NCBI RefSeq assembly: GCF_003025035.1
Contig: NZ_PYJN01000016.1
Location: forward strand, 1 to 64,000
Direction of reading: 5' to 3'
Length of the DNA: 64,000 bases
Source: Rhizobium sp. SEMIA4064
GTDB taxonomy: Bacteria > Pseudomonadota > Alphaproteobacteria > Rhizobiales > Rhizobiaceae
The notes below the pieces were generated by a model that made no database searches, had not been told where the DNA came from, and was given only the letters and a program-made list of their open reading frames with translations. The stretch's first letter is position 1, and every line of letters starts with the position of its first letter. Shown one piece after another: positions 41,644 through 50,304 of the stretch. The translations under genes and the position numbers were made by a program.

Positions 41644-42945
41644 ATGATCCCGCGCTACTCCCGACCGGAAATGGTCGCCATCTGGTCGCCCGAAACCAAG
41701 TTCCGCATCTGGTTCGAGATCGAAGCCCATGCTTGCGACGCGCTGGCCGAACTCGGCGTCATTCCGAAATCCGCAGCCGAAACCATCTGGGAAAAAGGTG
41801 GCAAGGCGACCTTCGACGTCGCCCGCATCGACGAGATCGAAGCCGTCACCAAGCACGACGTCATCGCTTTCCTTACGCATCTCGCCGAAATCGTCGGTCC
41901 CGATGCCCGCTTTGTGCATCAGGGCATGACCTCTTCGGACGTTCTCGACACCTGCTTCAACGTTCAACTCGTCCGCGCCAGCGACCTGCTGCTCGCCGAT
42001 ATCGACAAGCTTCTGGAAGCCCTGAAGCGCCGTGCCTTCGAGCACAAGGATACCGTCACTATCGGCCGCTCGCATGGCATTCATGCCGAGCCGACCACCT
42101 TCGGCGTCAAGCTGGCGCTTGCCTATGCCGAGTTCGAGCGTTGCAAGCAGCGCCTGATCGCAGCTCGCGAGGAAGTCGCCACCTGCGCCATCTCCGGCGC
42201 CGTCGGCACTTTTGCCAATATCGATCCGCGCGTCGAGGAACATGTCGCGGCGGCTCTGGGCCTGAAGCCGGAGCCGGTGTCGACCCAGGTCATCCCGCGC
42301 GACCGTCACGCCATGTTCTTCGCAACGCTCGGCGTCGTCGCCTCCTCGATAGAGCGTCTCGCCACCGAGATCCGTCATTTGCAGCGTACCGAAGTGCTGG
42401 AGGCCGAGGAATATTTCTCTCCCGGCCAGAAGGGCTCGTCGGCCATGCCGCACAAGCGTAATCCGGTGCTGACCGAAAACCTGACCGGCCTTGCCCGCAT
42501 GGTTCGCTCCTATGCCATGCCGGCGATGGAGAATGTGGCACTGTGGCATGAGCGCGATATTTCCCACTCTTCCGTCGAGCGCATGATCGGCCCCGATGCG
42601 ACAGTGACGCTCGATTTCGCCCTGGCCCGCATGACCAGCGTCGTCGACAAGCTGCTCGTCTACCCGGACAATATGATGAAGAATCTGAACAAGTTCCGCG
42701 GACTTGTTCATTCTCAGCGTGTGCTGCTGGCGCTGACACAGGCAGGTGTTTCCCGCGAGGATTCCTATCGCCTCGTCCAGCGCAACGCCATGAAGGTTTG
42801 GGAACAGGGCAAGGACTTCCTCGAAGAATTGCTCGCCGACAAGGAGGTCCGCGCAGCGCTCTCGGAAGAAGACATCCGCGAAAAATTCGACTTGGGCTAT
42901 CACACCAAGCACGTCGACACGATCTTCAAGCGCGTGTTTGGCTGA
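41644..42945 (+). CDS. purB: Adenylosuccinate lyase
   Basis: Catalyses two purine steps: SAICAR to AICAR and adenylosuccinate to AMP. The 433-residue protein starts MIPRYSRPEMV and carries the fumarase/aspartase signature GSSAMPHKRNP, the TSSD motif of the active site (QGMTSSDVLDT) and the catalytic His in RSHGIHAEP. The frame opens 18 codons earlier but this ATG matches relatives. A terminator lies just after the stop, inside the end of the converging gene. Confidence 0.96.
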   Translation: MIPRYSRPEMVAIWSPETKFRIWFEIEAHACDALAELGVIPKSAAETIWEKGGKATFDVARIDEIEAVTKHDVIAFLTHLAEIVGPDARFVHQGMTSSDVLDTCFNVQLVRASDLLLADIDKLLEALKRRAFEHKDTVTIGRSHGIHAEPTTFGVKLALAYAEFERCKQRLIAAREEVATCAISGAVGTFANIDPRVEEHVAAALGLKPEPVSTQVIPRDRHAMFFATLGVVASSIERLATEIRHLQRTEVLEAEEYFSPGQKGSSAMPHKRNPVLTENLTGLARMVRSYAMPAMENVALWHERDISHSSVERMIGPDATVTLDFALARMTSVVDKLLVYPDNMMKNLNKFRGLVHSQRVLLALTQAGVSREDSYRLVQRNAMKVWEQGKDFLEELLADKEVRAALSEEDIREKFDLGYHTKHVDTIFKRVFG

Positions 42946-42946
42946 T

Positions 42947-43420
42947 CTATTGTTGATCGAGATCTGACGAGGCGGCGCCGACGACGCGCCGCCTTTTCTG
43001 TTTCATGCTGGGATTCCCGTCAGCCTCATCCTCTTTGCTGGCGCCGCCCGGCCTCTCTCCATCGCGCTTGGCTGCCTTCGCCACCAGACGATCGAGATGT
43101 TTCAAATCTTCTTCGTCGAGATTTTCTATGCCGATGAAACGGTTCTCGGCAGCGCTGGTCAGGATGAGTTCGTTGAGCTTGGCTTGAATGGCGCGGGTGT
43201 CGCGCGTCTGCGAATTCTGCAGCAGGAAAACCATCAGAAAGGTAATGATGGTCGTGCCAGTATTGATGACCAGTTGCCAATTTTCGGAAAAATCGAAGAT
43301 CGGTCCGGTGATACCCCAGACAACTACCGACATCAGAGCCAATATGAAGACGACCGGTTTTCCAGTCCACTCCGAAACAATGGCGGCAAAACGGGAGAAA
43401 ATATGCTTGAGCCTTGCCAT
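42947..43420 (-). CDS. Low-affinity iron permease family membrane protein
   Basis: A 157-residue protein with two membrane segments (VVFILALMSVVVWGITGPI and LVINTGTTIITFLMVFLLQ) followed by QNSQTRDTRAIQAKLNELI, the core of the bacterial low-affinity iron permease family (PF04120). A basic, charged tail follows. Transport of iron by the bacterial members is not proven. Start at MARLKHIFSRF (43420); an alternative start 18 codons upstream lies beside a hairpin. Its stop codon is one base from the purB stop and its 3' end contains the purB terminator. Confidence 0.82.
   Translation of the reverse strand: MARLKHIFSRFAAIVSEWTGKPVVFILALMSVVVWGITGPIFDFSENWQLVINTGTTIITFLMVFLLQNSQTRDTRAIQAKLNELILTSAAENRFIGIENLDEEDLKHLDRLVAKAAKRDGERPGGASKEDEADGNPSMKQKRRRVVGAASSDLDQQ
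42971..42997 (+). terminator. purB terminator within the converging gene
   Basis: GGCGGCGC and GCGCCGCC form a perfect 8-base stem with a 7-base loop, followed by TTTT. It begins 25 bases after the purB stop and overlaps the coding end of the iron-permease-like gene on the other strand. Confidence 0.8.
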
Positions 43421-43444
43421 ATGATCCGCATCTTCCGCCGGGTC

Positions 43445-43524
43445 GCATGTCCAAACGGACATGCAAATATCCAAGCCTCGTTTGCACGCCTCTCCCGAAT
43501 TCGTTGAACCCGAAAGAGGCGTGC
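43445..43524 (-). promoter_or_regulatory. Two hairpins upstream of the iron-permease-like gene
   Basis: GCATGTCC/GGACATGC with a 4-base loop (43445-43464) and GCACGCCTCT/AGAGGCGTGC with a 21-base loop (43484-43524). Both stems are perfect. They lie between the DUF2189 gene and the permease-like gene; the second may end the upstream transcript, while the first lies in or beside the leader of the permease-like gene. Confidence 0.5.
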
Positions 43525-43599
43525 GAGTTGATGCGGATCAACGTTGCAAGGTCACGGGCGGTTCCATTTGATCTGACTGGAACCGCAACGCGGCTGAAT

Positions 43600-44406
43600 T
43601 CAGCTTGGGCCGACCGGCATCACGAGTTTGCGATAGAGATGCCAGGTGGCATGTCCGAGAATGGGCATGACCACTGCAAGCCCCGCAAAGATCGGGATCG
43701 TACCGACGACAAGAAGCCCGGCCACGATCAGTCCCCAGATTGCCACCGGCACCGGGTTGATGAGCGTCGCACGAATGCTGGCATCGACCGCCGCTACGGC
43801 ACCGACATCACGGTCGAGCAGCAGCGGGAAGGTAACGACGGTTGTCGCCAGCACAACGAGCGCAAAGACGAATCCGACGAGGTTGCCCCAGAACATCATG
43901 CTCATGCCCTGCTGCGTCGTCACCACGTTCGACACGAAGGACGAGAGCGTTGCAGGCACGCTATCGCCGAAATAGGCGGTATAGATGGTTTGTGCCACGA
44001 CCAGCCACACGATGAAGAAGCCAAACAGCAGCAGGCCGACCACAATGATGGACGGCAATGCCGGAGAGAAACGGACATCGAAAGCATGCCGCCAGGACGT
44101 ATCCAGCCCCTGCTCCCGCCGCCGGCTGATCTCATAAAGCCCGATCGCCGCCAGTGGTCCCAGCAGCGCGAAGCCGGACATCAGCGGAAACAGTAACGGC
44201 AGCAGATTCTCGCCGGAACTCCAGATCGCCAGAGCTATGCCCGCGATCGGATACATGAGACACAGGAATACGTAATGCGATGGTTTTTCGCTGAAGTCGT
44301 CCAGCCCCAGTTTCAGGGCATCGATGAGATCGGCAATGCCGATCTTGCGGATGGCCGGACGCGTAAAGGTGTGGTTTGCGCCAGCCATGACATGAAATGC
44401 CGTCAT
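43600..44406 (-). CDS. DUF2189 integral membrane protein
   Basis: A 268-residue protein with about six membrane segments, e.g. YVFLCLMYPIAGIALAIW, LLPLLFPLMSGFALLGP, SIIVVGLLLFGFFIVWLVV and VAIWGLIVAGLLVVGTIPI. The conserved pieces AAIGLYEISRRREQG and GHATWHLYRKLV match DUF2189, an uncharacterised family. The start MTAFHVMAGANHTF follows AGGAGGAGGAATACT. The gene is transcribed alone, divergent from the RBBP9-like hydrolase. Confidence 0.87.
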   Translation of the reverse strand: MTAFHVMAGANHTFTRPAIRKIGIADLIDALKLGLDDFSEKPSHYVFLCLMYPIAGIALAIWSSGENLLPLLFPLMSGFALLGPLAAIGLYEISRRREQGLDTSWRHAFDVRFSPALPSIIVVGLLLFGFFIVWLVVAQTIYTAYFGDSVPATLSSFVSNVVTTQQGMSMMFWGNLVGFVFALVVLATTVVTFPLLLDRDVGAVAAVDASIRATLINPVPVAIWGLIVAGLLVVGTIPIFAGLAVVMPILGHATWHLYRKLVMPVGPS

Positions 44407-44582
44407 AGTATTCCTCCTCCTCATCAGCCTATATGAGTTTAGCTGGCGGCACGAAAACGTCGGGCAACTAGAGGCGCCGACATCATCATTCGCTACCGGC
44501 AGGCGGGATCCTAGCAAATTTTGCCGCAATTGTCGCCTTTTCCCTTGACACCTCGGCCTTCCTTTTCCACATCGGCGCCATC

Positions 44583-45137
44583 ATGAAAGCCTCCGACGCA
44601 GATATCCTCATCATACCCGGATACACCAACTCCGGTCCGGACCACTGGCAGACGCGCTGGGAGCAGAAGCTCTCCACGGCGCGACGGGTGGAGCAGGCCG
44701 AATGGTCGAAGCCCGTGCGCGATGATTGGGTTGCCCGTATCGCCGAAGAAGTAAACGCCTCGACCCGGCCGGTCGTATTGGTGGCGCATTCGCTTGGCGT
44801 GCCCTCGGTGATCCACGCGATCCCGCATTTCCGCAACAAGGTGGCCGGCGCCTTCTTCGTTGCACCGCCCGACGTCGCCAATCCGAAGATCAGGCCGAAG
44901 CATCTGATGACGTTCGGTCCTTATCCGCGCAATCCCCTGCCTTTTCCGTCGATCACCATCGCCAGCCGCAACGATCCCTTCGGCAGCTATGAGCATGCCG
45001 ACGATATTGCAGGTAGCTGGGGCTCGCTGTTGATCGACGCTGGCGAGGCCGGCCATATCAACGCCGATTCCGGTCATGGTCCCTGGCCGGAAGGCACGAT
45101 GGTCTTTGCCAAGTTTCTCGGCCAGCTCAAGCCGTGA
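44583..45137 (+). CDS. RBBP9/YdeN-family serine hydrolase
   Basis: A 184-residue alpha/beta-hydrolase: IIPGYTNSGPDHWQTRWE at the N terminus, nucleophile Ser70 in VAHSLG, acid in SRNDPF and base in GHINADSGHGPWPEG. These match the RBBP9 family of small cytoplasmic hydrolases. The substrate is unknown. No signal peptide. The following 264 bases up to purC hold no gene I can support, only the predicted purC promoter. Confidence 0.9.
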   Translation: MKASDADILIIPGYTNSGPDHWQTRWEQKLSTARRVEQAEWSKPVRDDWVARIAEEVNASTRPVVLVAHSLGVPSVIHAIPHFRNKVAGAFFVAPPDVANPKIRPKHLMTFGPYPRNPLPFPSITIASRNDPFGSYEHADDIAGSWGSLLIDAGEAGHINADSGHGPWPEGTMVFAKFLGQLKP

Positions 45138-45311
45138 TTGCCGCCAAGCCGTGGTATAGTGGCCCAAGCCATGCTCACTAGCCTGTGAAGTACAGGAGCG
45201 GCTTCATTCCATCGTCAAATAAAAGCCTGTAGAACATGTGAGAACAGGATCGCGATTCTCGCATTGGTATAGAACCAAAGCCGGAATTCCGAGGAAGGAG
45301 GCGCTGGCGGA

Positions 45312-45340
45312 TTGTGAATTCGCTTCTTATCCGTTATGGG
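45312..45340 (+). promoter_or_regulatory. Predicted purC promoter
   Basis: TTGTGA, exactly 17 bases, TATGGG, then GACGCC, 62 bases before the purC start. It mirrors the purB upstream region in spacing and in the GTTATGGGG block. Confidence 0.5.
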
Positions 45341-45401
45341 GACGCCCACAGATCGATCCACTTGCGCTATTTCAGAGCGCTAACGACAGAGAACATTACC
45401 G

Positions 45402-46166
45402 ATGAACCGTCGCCGCCGTATTTACGAGGGCAAGGCCAAGATCCTTTACGAAGGGCCTGAGCCGGGCACGCTGATCCAGTTTTTCAAGGATGATGCTACC
45501 GCCTTCAACAAAAAGAAACACGAAGTCATCGATGGCAAAGGCGTTCTGAACAATCGTATTTGCGAATATATTTTCAGCCATCTGAACAAAATCGGCATTC
45601 CCACGCACTTCATCCGCCGCCTCAACATGCGCGAGCAGTTGATCAAGGAAGTGGAGATGATCCCGCTCGAGATCGTCGTGCGCAATGTTGCCGCCGGCTC
45701 GCTCGCCAAGCGCCTCGGTATCGAAGAAGGCGTCGTGCTGCCGCGCTCGATCATCGAGTTCTACTACAAGTCCGACGCGCTCGAAGACCCGATGGTCTCG
45801 GAGGAGCATATCACTGCTTTCGGCTGGGCCAATCCGGCCGAGCTCGACGACATCATGGCGCTTGCCATCCGCGTCAACGACTTCATGACCGGCCTCTTCC
45901 TTGGCGTCGGCATCCAGCTCGTCGATTTCAAGATCGAGTGCGGCCGCCTGTTCGAAGGCGACATGATGCGCATCATCCTTGCCGACGAAATTTCGCCGGA
46001 CTCCTGCCGTCTCTGGGATATCGAAACCCACGAGAAGATGGACAAGGATCGTTTCCGCCGCGATATGGGCGGTCTGCTGGAAGCCTATTCCGAAGTCGCC
46101 CGCCGGCTCGGCATCATCAATGAAAACGAACCCGTGCGCGGCACGGGCCCGGTTCTCGTCAAGTAA
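45402..46166 (+). CDS. purC: SAICAR synthase (phosphoribosylaminoimidazole-succinocarboxamide synthase)
   Basis: Joins aspartate to CAIR in purine synthesis. The 254-residue protein has the N-terminal [11 protein letters not shown], the ATP/substrate loop with FKDDATAFN, the [17 protein letters not shown] motif, and [14 protein letters not shown] for Mg2+ and substrate binding. First of purC-purS-purQ; purS starts 17 bases later. Confidence 0.97.
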   Translation: MNRRRRIYEGKAKILYEGPEPGTLIQFFKDDATAFNKKKHEVIDGKGVLNNRICEYIFSHLNKIGIPTHFIRRLNMREQLIKEVEMIPLEIVVRNVAAGSLAKRLGIEEGVVLPRSIIEFYYKSDALEDPMVSEEHITAFGWANPAELDDIMALAIRVNDFMTGLFLGVGIQLVDFKIECGRLFEGDMMRIILADEISPDSCRLWDIETHEKMDKDRFRRDMGGLLEAYSEVARRLGIINENEPVRGTGPVLVK

Positions 46167-46183
46167 GCGCAGGAAGGACTATC

Positions 46184-46426
46184 GTGATCAAGGCTCGTGT
46201 AACCGTCACGCTGAAAAACGGCGTTCTCGATCCGCAGGGCAAGGCAATCGAAGGCGCCCTCGGCGCCCTCGGCTTCGACGGCGTTCATCAGGTTCGTCAA
46301 GGCAAGGTTTTCGACCTGGAGCTTGACGGCACCGACAAGGCCAAGGCCGAAGTCGAGCTGAAAGCCATGTGCGAAAAGCTCCTCGCCAATACCGTGATCG
46401 AGAACTTCAGCATTTCGATCGACTGA
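46184..46426 (+). CDS. purS: FGAM synthase subunit PurS
   Basis: Small 80-residue subunit that bridges PurL and PurQ in the FGAM synthetase complex and helps channel ammonia. GTG start after AGGAAGG. Typical KNGVLDPQGKAIEGAL (residues 9-24) and a C-terminal ENFSISID. The presence of purS with short PurL (743 residues) shows the three-subunit form of the enzyme. Confidence 0.96.
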   Translation: MIKARVTVTLKNGVLDPQGKAIEGALGALGFDGVHQVRQGKVFDLELDGTDKAKAEVELKAMCEKLLANTVIENFSISID

Positions 46427-46442
46427 TCGCCCTCCTTCGTGA

Positions 46443-46478
46443 GCCATTCTTTCTTTGCAACAGGCAAAGGAGTATGGC
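46443..46478 (+). other. Stem-loop between purS and purQ
   Basis: GCCAT/ATGGC outer stem and CTTTGC/GCAAAG inner stem with a 5-base loop lie in the 104-base gap between purS and purQ. CTTGAC, a possible -35 box, starts at its last base. It may tune purQ separately, but no clear -10 is seen. Confidence 0.4.
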
Positions 46479-46530
46479 TTGACGGAGCATATTCCAGCGA
46501 TCGCCACTCGCCTCTCTCGGGAACAGCATC

Positions 46531-47202
46531 ATGAAATCAGCAGTCGTCCAACTCCCCGGCCTCAATCGCGATCGTGACATGATCGCGGCGCTGACCAAGA
46601 TTTCCGGCAATGCGCCTATCACGGTCTGGCAGACAGAGACCGAGGTCCCGGACGTCGACCTGATCGTCATTCCCGGCGGCTTTTCCTATGGCGATTATCT
46701 GCGCTGCGGCGCGATCGCAGCCCGCATGCCGGTTATGCAGGCGATCAAGGAGAAGGCCGACAAGGGCGTCAAGGTTCTGGGCGTCTGCAACGGTTTCCAG
46801 ATCCTTTTGGAAGCCGGCATGTTGCCCGGCGCTCTGATGCGCAATGCGTCGCTGAAATTCGTCTGCCGCGAGATCAAGCTCGAGGTCGTCAATGCCGAAA
46901 CGGATTTCAGCCGCGCCTATGCCAAGGGGCAGGTGATCCGCTGCCCGGTCGCCCATCATGACGGCAATTTTTTTGCCGACGCGGAAACGCTGGCGACGAT
47001 CGAGGGCAATGGTCAGGTGGTGTTCCGCTACGCCGAAGGCACCAATCCGAACGGCTCTATCAACGATATCGCCGGTATCATCAACGCCAAGGGCAATGTG
47101 CTTGGCATGATGCCTCATCCGGAGAACCTGATCGAAGCGGCCCATGGCGGCGCCGACGGCCGCGGTCTCTTCGCTTCCGCTCTCGACGTGATCGCTGCCT
47201 GA
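46531..47202 (+). CDS. purQ: FGAM synthase glutaminase subunit PurQ
   Basis: Class I glutamine amidotransferase that supplies ammonia to PurL. In 223 residues the triad is Cys86 in GVCNGFQ, His196 and Glu198 in MPHPENL. Starts [14 protein letters not shown]. It follows purS by 104 bases; purL is 3.9 kb further on, after five unrelated genes. Confidence 0.97.
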   Translation: MKSAVVQLPGLNRDRDMIAALTKISGNAPITVWQTETEVPDVDLIVIPGGFSYGDYLRCGAIAARMPVMQAIKEKADKGVKVLGVCNGFQILLEAGMLPGALMRNASLKFVCREIKLEVVNAETDFSRAYAKGQVIRCPVAHHDGNFFADAETLATIEGNGQVVFRYAEGTNPNGSINDIAGIINAKGNVLGMMPHPENLIEAAHGGADGRGLFASALDVIAA

Positions 47203-47330
47203 TAAGCAGCATCGAAACCATAAAATCGGCGTCTTTGCATAAAACAGCAGGGCGCCGGAACGCCATTTGGCCGCCTCCGGCAGAACAGCCTTAATTCATT
47301 GGCCCTAACTGCTTTATTGGAAAGAGATTG

Positions 47331-47735
47331 ATGCGCCCTCGCCTCCTGACAGGATTTTACTCCGCCGCTGCCATCGCGACGCTTGGGCTGCTGGTGACCT
47401 CGTGCGGTCCGCGTCCGCCGAGCATCAGCGCAACCGATCACAGCGCTCTGTCGACGATGGAGCGCGTCATGGTCAACGCCAATGCCTGCTGGTTCAAATC
47501 GGCTGATCCGGCCTTCGCAGGTTATCAGCTTGCTCCCGAGCTTAACTCCTATACGGGTCGCCCGCGCATTCTCGTGGTTGATAAGAAACATCCGACCGGC
47601 CGGCCGTCTCTCGTCGTTCAGGCGGAAGGCAGCCCGGCGCAGTTGCAGGCCTTCGGCCCGATGATGTCAGGCGCCTCCGGCGGCCGCATCACGGGTGACG
47701 TCAACCGCTGGGCCGCAGGCACGAAGGGCTGCTAA
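47331..47735 (+). CDS. Predicted lipoprotein, function unknown
   Basis: A 134-residue protein with a lipobox (LLVTSC, Cys25), so probably lipid-anchored. The mature part includes a conserved-looking ERVMVNANACWFKSADPAF stretch (shortened), PRILVVDKKHP and RITGDVNRWA. Three Cys residues remain after the lipid Cys or at the C terminus, which may form a disulfide. A TTG directly before the ATG could also start it. No known family recognised. Confidence 0.75.
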   Translation: MRPRLLTGFYSAAAIATLGLLVTSCGPRPPSISATDHSALSTMERVMVNANACWFKSADPAFAGYQLAPELNSYTGRPRILVVDKKHPTGRPSLVVQAEGSPAQLQAFGPMMSGASGGRITGDVNRWAAGTKGC

Positions 47736-47802
47736 AGCCTAGCCCAAATCGCCCGATATCCTGGGCAAACGTGGCTGGCCCGCAAGTTCGGGGATCGCTG
47801 TC

Positions 47803-48336
47803 TTGGATCGATTTGTCATCATTTCCGGATGTTCGGGCGGAGGCAAGTCGACGCTGCTTGAGGAGCTTAGGCGCCGCGGCCACCAAGTCGTAGAAGAACC
47901 GGGACGTCGGATCGTCATCGAGGAATTGGAACGCGGCGGTTCGGCCCTGCCTTGGCTTGATGCACCCGCATTTGCCCGCCGGGCCGTGGGGATGTCGATA
48001 TCAGATCGTTCCTCCGCAGCCTCGGCTCCCGGCCTGGTATTCTTCGACAGAGGTTTGATCGATGCTGCTGCCGCTCTTCACCATCTGACTGGCGAAGCCG
48101 ACCTGGCCGTACTGGGACAATCCCATCGCTACAACAGACATGTCTTCCTGACGCCGCCATGGCCGGAAATATATGTCGCGGACCGCGAGCGAAGGCATGA
48201 TCTCTCAGCAGCCATCGCGGAATACGATAGGCTGAGCTCGATCTATCCTTCGCTCGGCTATGAAGTTCACATCTTGCCGAAGGTGTCTATCGAGAAGCGT
48301 GCGAACATCGTGCTTTCCGTGTTGGATGGCGCCTAG
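47803..48336 (+). CDS. P-loop AAA-type ATPase of unknown role
   Basis: A 177-residue nucleotide-binding protein with Walker A GCSGGGKST (9-17), then RRRGHQVVEEPGRRIV and a Walker B-like LVFFDRGLID. The pattern EEPGR plus FDRG matches the AAA_28 ATPase/kinase-like family, often annotated only as AAA ATPase. The start is TTG 47803 with a weak upstream GGGG; no nearer ATG fits. Substrate unknown; stands between a lipoprotein gene and a DUF1127 gene. Confidence 0.82.
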   Translation: MDRFVIISGCSGGGKSTLLEELRRRGHQVVEEPGRRIVIEELERGGSALPWLDAPAFARRAVGMSISDRSSAASAPGLVFFDRGLIDAAAALHHLTGEADLAVLGQSHRYNRHVFLTPPWPEIYVADRERRHDLSAAIAEYDRLSSIYPSLGYEVHILPKVSIEKRANIVLSVLDGA

Positions 48337-48376
48337 CCGTCGTGCGGCTTGACCTCGTCGCTCGTCGCCGCGCCGT

Positions 48377-48619
48377 TCAGTCCCAGAAAAACGATTTGCT
48401 CACCTCGGTCATCGCTTCCCGGCGGGTCAGGCCGATGTCGCGCAATTCGTCGTCCGTTAGATAGCGCAAAGTCCCGCGCGTTTCCCGTTTCTGCAGCCAA
48501 GCTGCAAAACTTTCAAAAAGGCGACGCGCCAAGCGCGAGATCGGCATGAAGGTGCGCGGAGTCTCCCCGCCGCCAACTATGGTAGTCTTACCGAGGTGAA
48601 TTGTCTCTATTGTATCCAT
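48377..48619 (-). CDS. Small DUF1127 protein
   Basis: An 80-residue protein whose C half carries the DUF1127 signature: a Trp/Arg-rich helix (LFESFAAWLQKRETRGTLR) followed by LTDDELRDIGLTRRE. DUF1127 proteins in rhizobia and Rhodobacter can bind RNA and affect small-RNA decay and phosphate or stress responses; role here is inferred. The start ATG 48619 is close to AGGAA. It is divergent from the MocR gene, with which it shares about 100 bases of promoter DNA. Confidence 0.85.
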   Translation of the reverse strand: MDTIETIHLGKTTIVGGGETPRTFMPISRLARRLFESFAAWLQKRETRGTLRYLTDDELRDIGLTRREAMTEVSKSFFWD

Positions 48620-48715
48620 TTCCTGCTCGCTTGATCGTGACAATCGAAATGTATCGAGCCAAACGACACGAATTGACTCATAATATTGACTCTATTCGCG
48701 AAGCAATCTAGGAAA

Positions 48716-48730
48716 TTGTCATTATGACAA
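48716..48730. promoter_or_regulatory. Perfect 15-base palindrome over the MocR gene start
   Basis: TTGTCAT-T-ATGACAA, extended by AA/TT after one mismatched pair on each side. It includes the ATG of the MocR gene and is the type of TTGT...ACAA site bound by GntR-family regulators, so autoregulation is a reasonable guess. Confidence 0.6.
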
Positions 48731-50142
48731 ATTGGCTGCCTGACATATCCAGCGGAACCGCCCCGGTTTACATTCGCGTCGCCGATAGCATCGAGAATGC
48801 GATCACCCACGGCGTGCTGCCGCCGGGCACGAAGCTGCCGCCACAACGCAATCTCGCCTACGATATCGGGGTGACGATCGGCACGGTCAGTCGCGCCTAT
48901 GCGCTCGTACATGAGCGCGGCCTTGTGGCCGGTGAAGTCGGGCGTGGCACCTATGTGCTGGAGCGCGCCAACGGCAAGCAGATCGAACCCATCGACCCGA
49001 TTACGCAGGCGCTTGCCGGCACCCGCGGTCTCGAGATCCCCGGCGACAAGATCCGTTTCGATACGACGGCAGCCCCCGATATCGGCCAAGGCGAGATCAT
49101 CGGCCAGCTCTTTGCCGATATCAGCCGCGATCATCGGGCGGAGATTTCCTCTTATTCACGAAACTTCCCGGCGAACTGGTTTCGCGCCGGCCAGGTCTGG
49201 CTTGCCCGCAATGGCTGGCAGCCGGCGATCGAAACGGTCGTGCCGACACTCGGCGCTCACGCCGCCGCCATCGCCGTCATCTCTGCGGTCACCTCGCCGG
49301 GCGACAAGATCGTTTTCGAGAACCTGACCTATACGCAAGTCAGCCGCGCTACCCGTCTTCTCGGCCGCCGCTCCATCCTGGTGGACTCCGATGAGCACGG
49401 CATTATCCCCGACGATTTCGAACGGCTTTGTCAGCAGCAGCATCCGCGCCTGGCCTTCCTGATGCCGACGGCGCACAATCCGACGCTGGTGACCATGCCG
49501 GAGGCGCGGCGCCGGGCAATCGCCGCCATAGCGCGCCGCCATAGCGTCTGGCTGATTGAAGACGATCTCTATGGGGGCATGACTGAAGATCCTAACCCGC
49601 TGATGGCGGACATTGCGCCGGAGCGCACGTTCCTCGTCAGTGGCCTGTCAAAATCGGTGACCGCCGGCGTGCGCGGCGGCTGGGTCGCCTGCCCGCAGCA
49701 TTTCGCCCAACGCATCAAGGTCACCCATAAGATGACGACCGGCGGCCTGCCCTTCATCCTGGCTGAAACCTGTGCCCGGCTGGTGCTGAGCGGCCACGCG
49801 ATGGCATTGCGGCGGCAGGCGGTCGAGGAAATTCGCGTTCGTGAGCAATTGGCGCGGGAAACACTGTCGGGCTTCGAATTCACCTCGCATCCGCATGTGC
49901 CGTTCCTGTGGCTGAAGCTGCCGGAACCCTGGCTTTCGGGTACGTTCAAGAATGCCGCCCTTGCCGAGGGCGTCCTCGTCGACGACGAGGACGAGTTCAA
50001 GGCCGCCCGCACGGACAAGACCTATCACCGCGTTCGCGTCGCCTTTTCGTCACCACAACGCCGCGACGAGGTCGCAAGCGGGTTCATGACGTTACGTCAT
50101 CTGCTGGAAAACGGGTCCGCGAGCTACGACAGCCACATATGA
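48724..50142 (+). CDS. MocR-family regulator (GntR HTH plus aminotransferase domain)
   Basis: A 472-residue PLP-dependent transcription factor. Residues 10-80 form the GntR winged helix (YIRVADSIENAITHGVLPPG, KLPPQRNLAYDIGVTIGTVSRAY, shortened); residues 110-465 form a type I aminotransferase fold with PLP Lys310 in GLSKSVTAG, the LMPTAHNP motif and EDDLYG. Family members regulate amino-acid, vitamin B6 or GABA genes; target unknown. A perfect palindrome lies over the start codon, and the divergent DUF1127 gene shares the promoter region. Confidence 0.93.
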   Translation: MTNWLPDISSGTAPVYIRVADSIENAITHGVLPPGTKLPPQRNLAYDIGVTIGTVSRAYALVHERGLVAGEVGRGTYVLERANGKQIEPIDPITQALAGTRGLEIPGDKIRFDTTAAPDIGQGEIIGQLFADISRDHRAEISSYSRNFPANWFRAGQVWLARNGWQPAIETVVPTLGAHAAAIAVISAVTSPGDKIVFENLTYTQVSRATRLLGRRSILVDSDEHGIIPDDFERLCQQQHPRLAFLMPTAHNPTLVTMPEARRRAIAAIARRHSVWLIEDDLYGGMTEDPNPLMADIAPERTFLVSGLSKSVTAGVRGGWVACPQHFAQRIKVTHKMTTGGLPFILAETCARLVLSGHAMALRRQAVEEIRVREQLARETLSGFEFTSHPHVPFLWLKLPEPWLSGTFKNAALAEGVLVDDEDEFKAARTDKTYHRVRVAFSSPQRRDEVASGFMTLRHLLENGSASYDSHI

Positions 50143-50304
50143 TGGCTACCGGCCATCTCGGCCATTTATGACGTCACTGTTGCAGTTTCGCTGCAGTTTT
50201 TGCGAAATGCACTGTCATATATTTTGGCCTACTTTACCCCGACCTTAAGGATGTTACCACTTGGTTAACGACTGCGAATCGCTTGCCATCTGGGGGTTGG
50301 GTGC

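Noticed and set aside
41593..42912. A 439-codon open frame opposite purB
   Set aside because: Antisense to adenylosuccinate lyase; no start signal or motif.
43414..44196. A 260-codon plus-strand frame rich in His, Asp and Arg
   Set aside because: Opposite the iron-permease-like and DUF2189 genes, whose membrane segments and start sites are convincing; the charged pattern is a reverse-frame image of hydrophobic codons.
45138..45401. Possible small RNA or tRNA before purC
   Set aside because: Checked for cloverleaf and T-loop sequence; none seen, and only promoter-like elements are supported.
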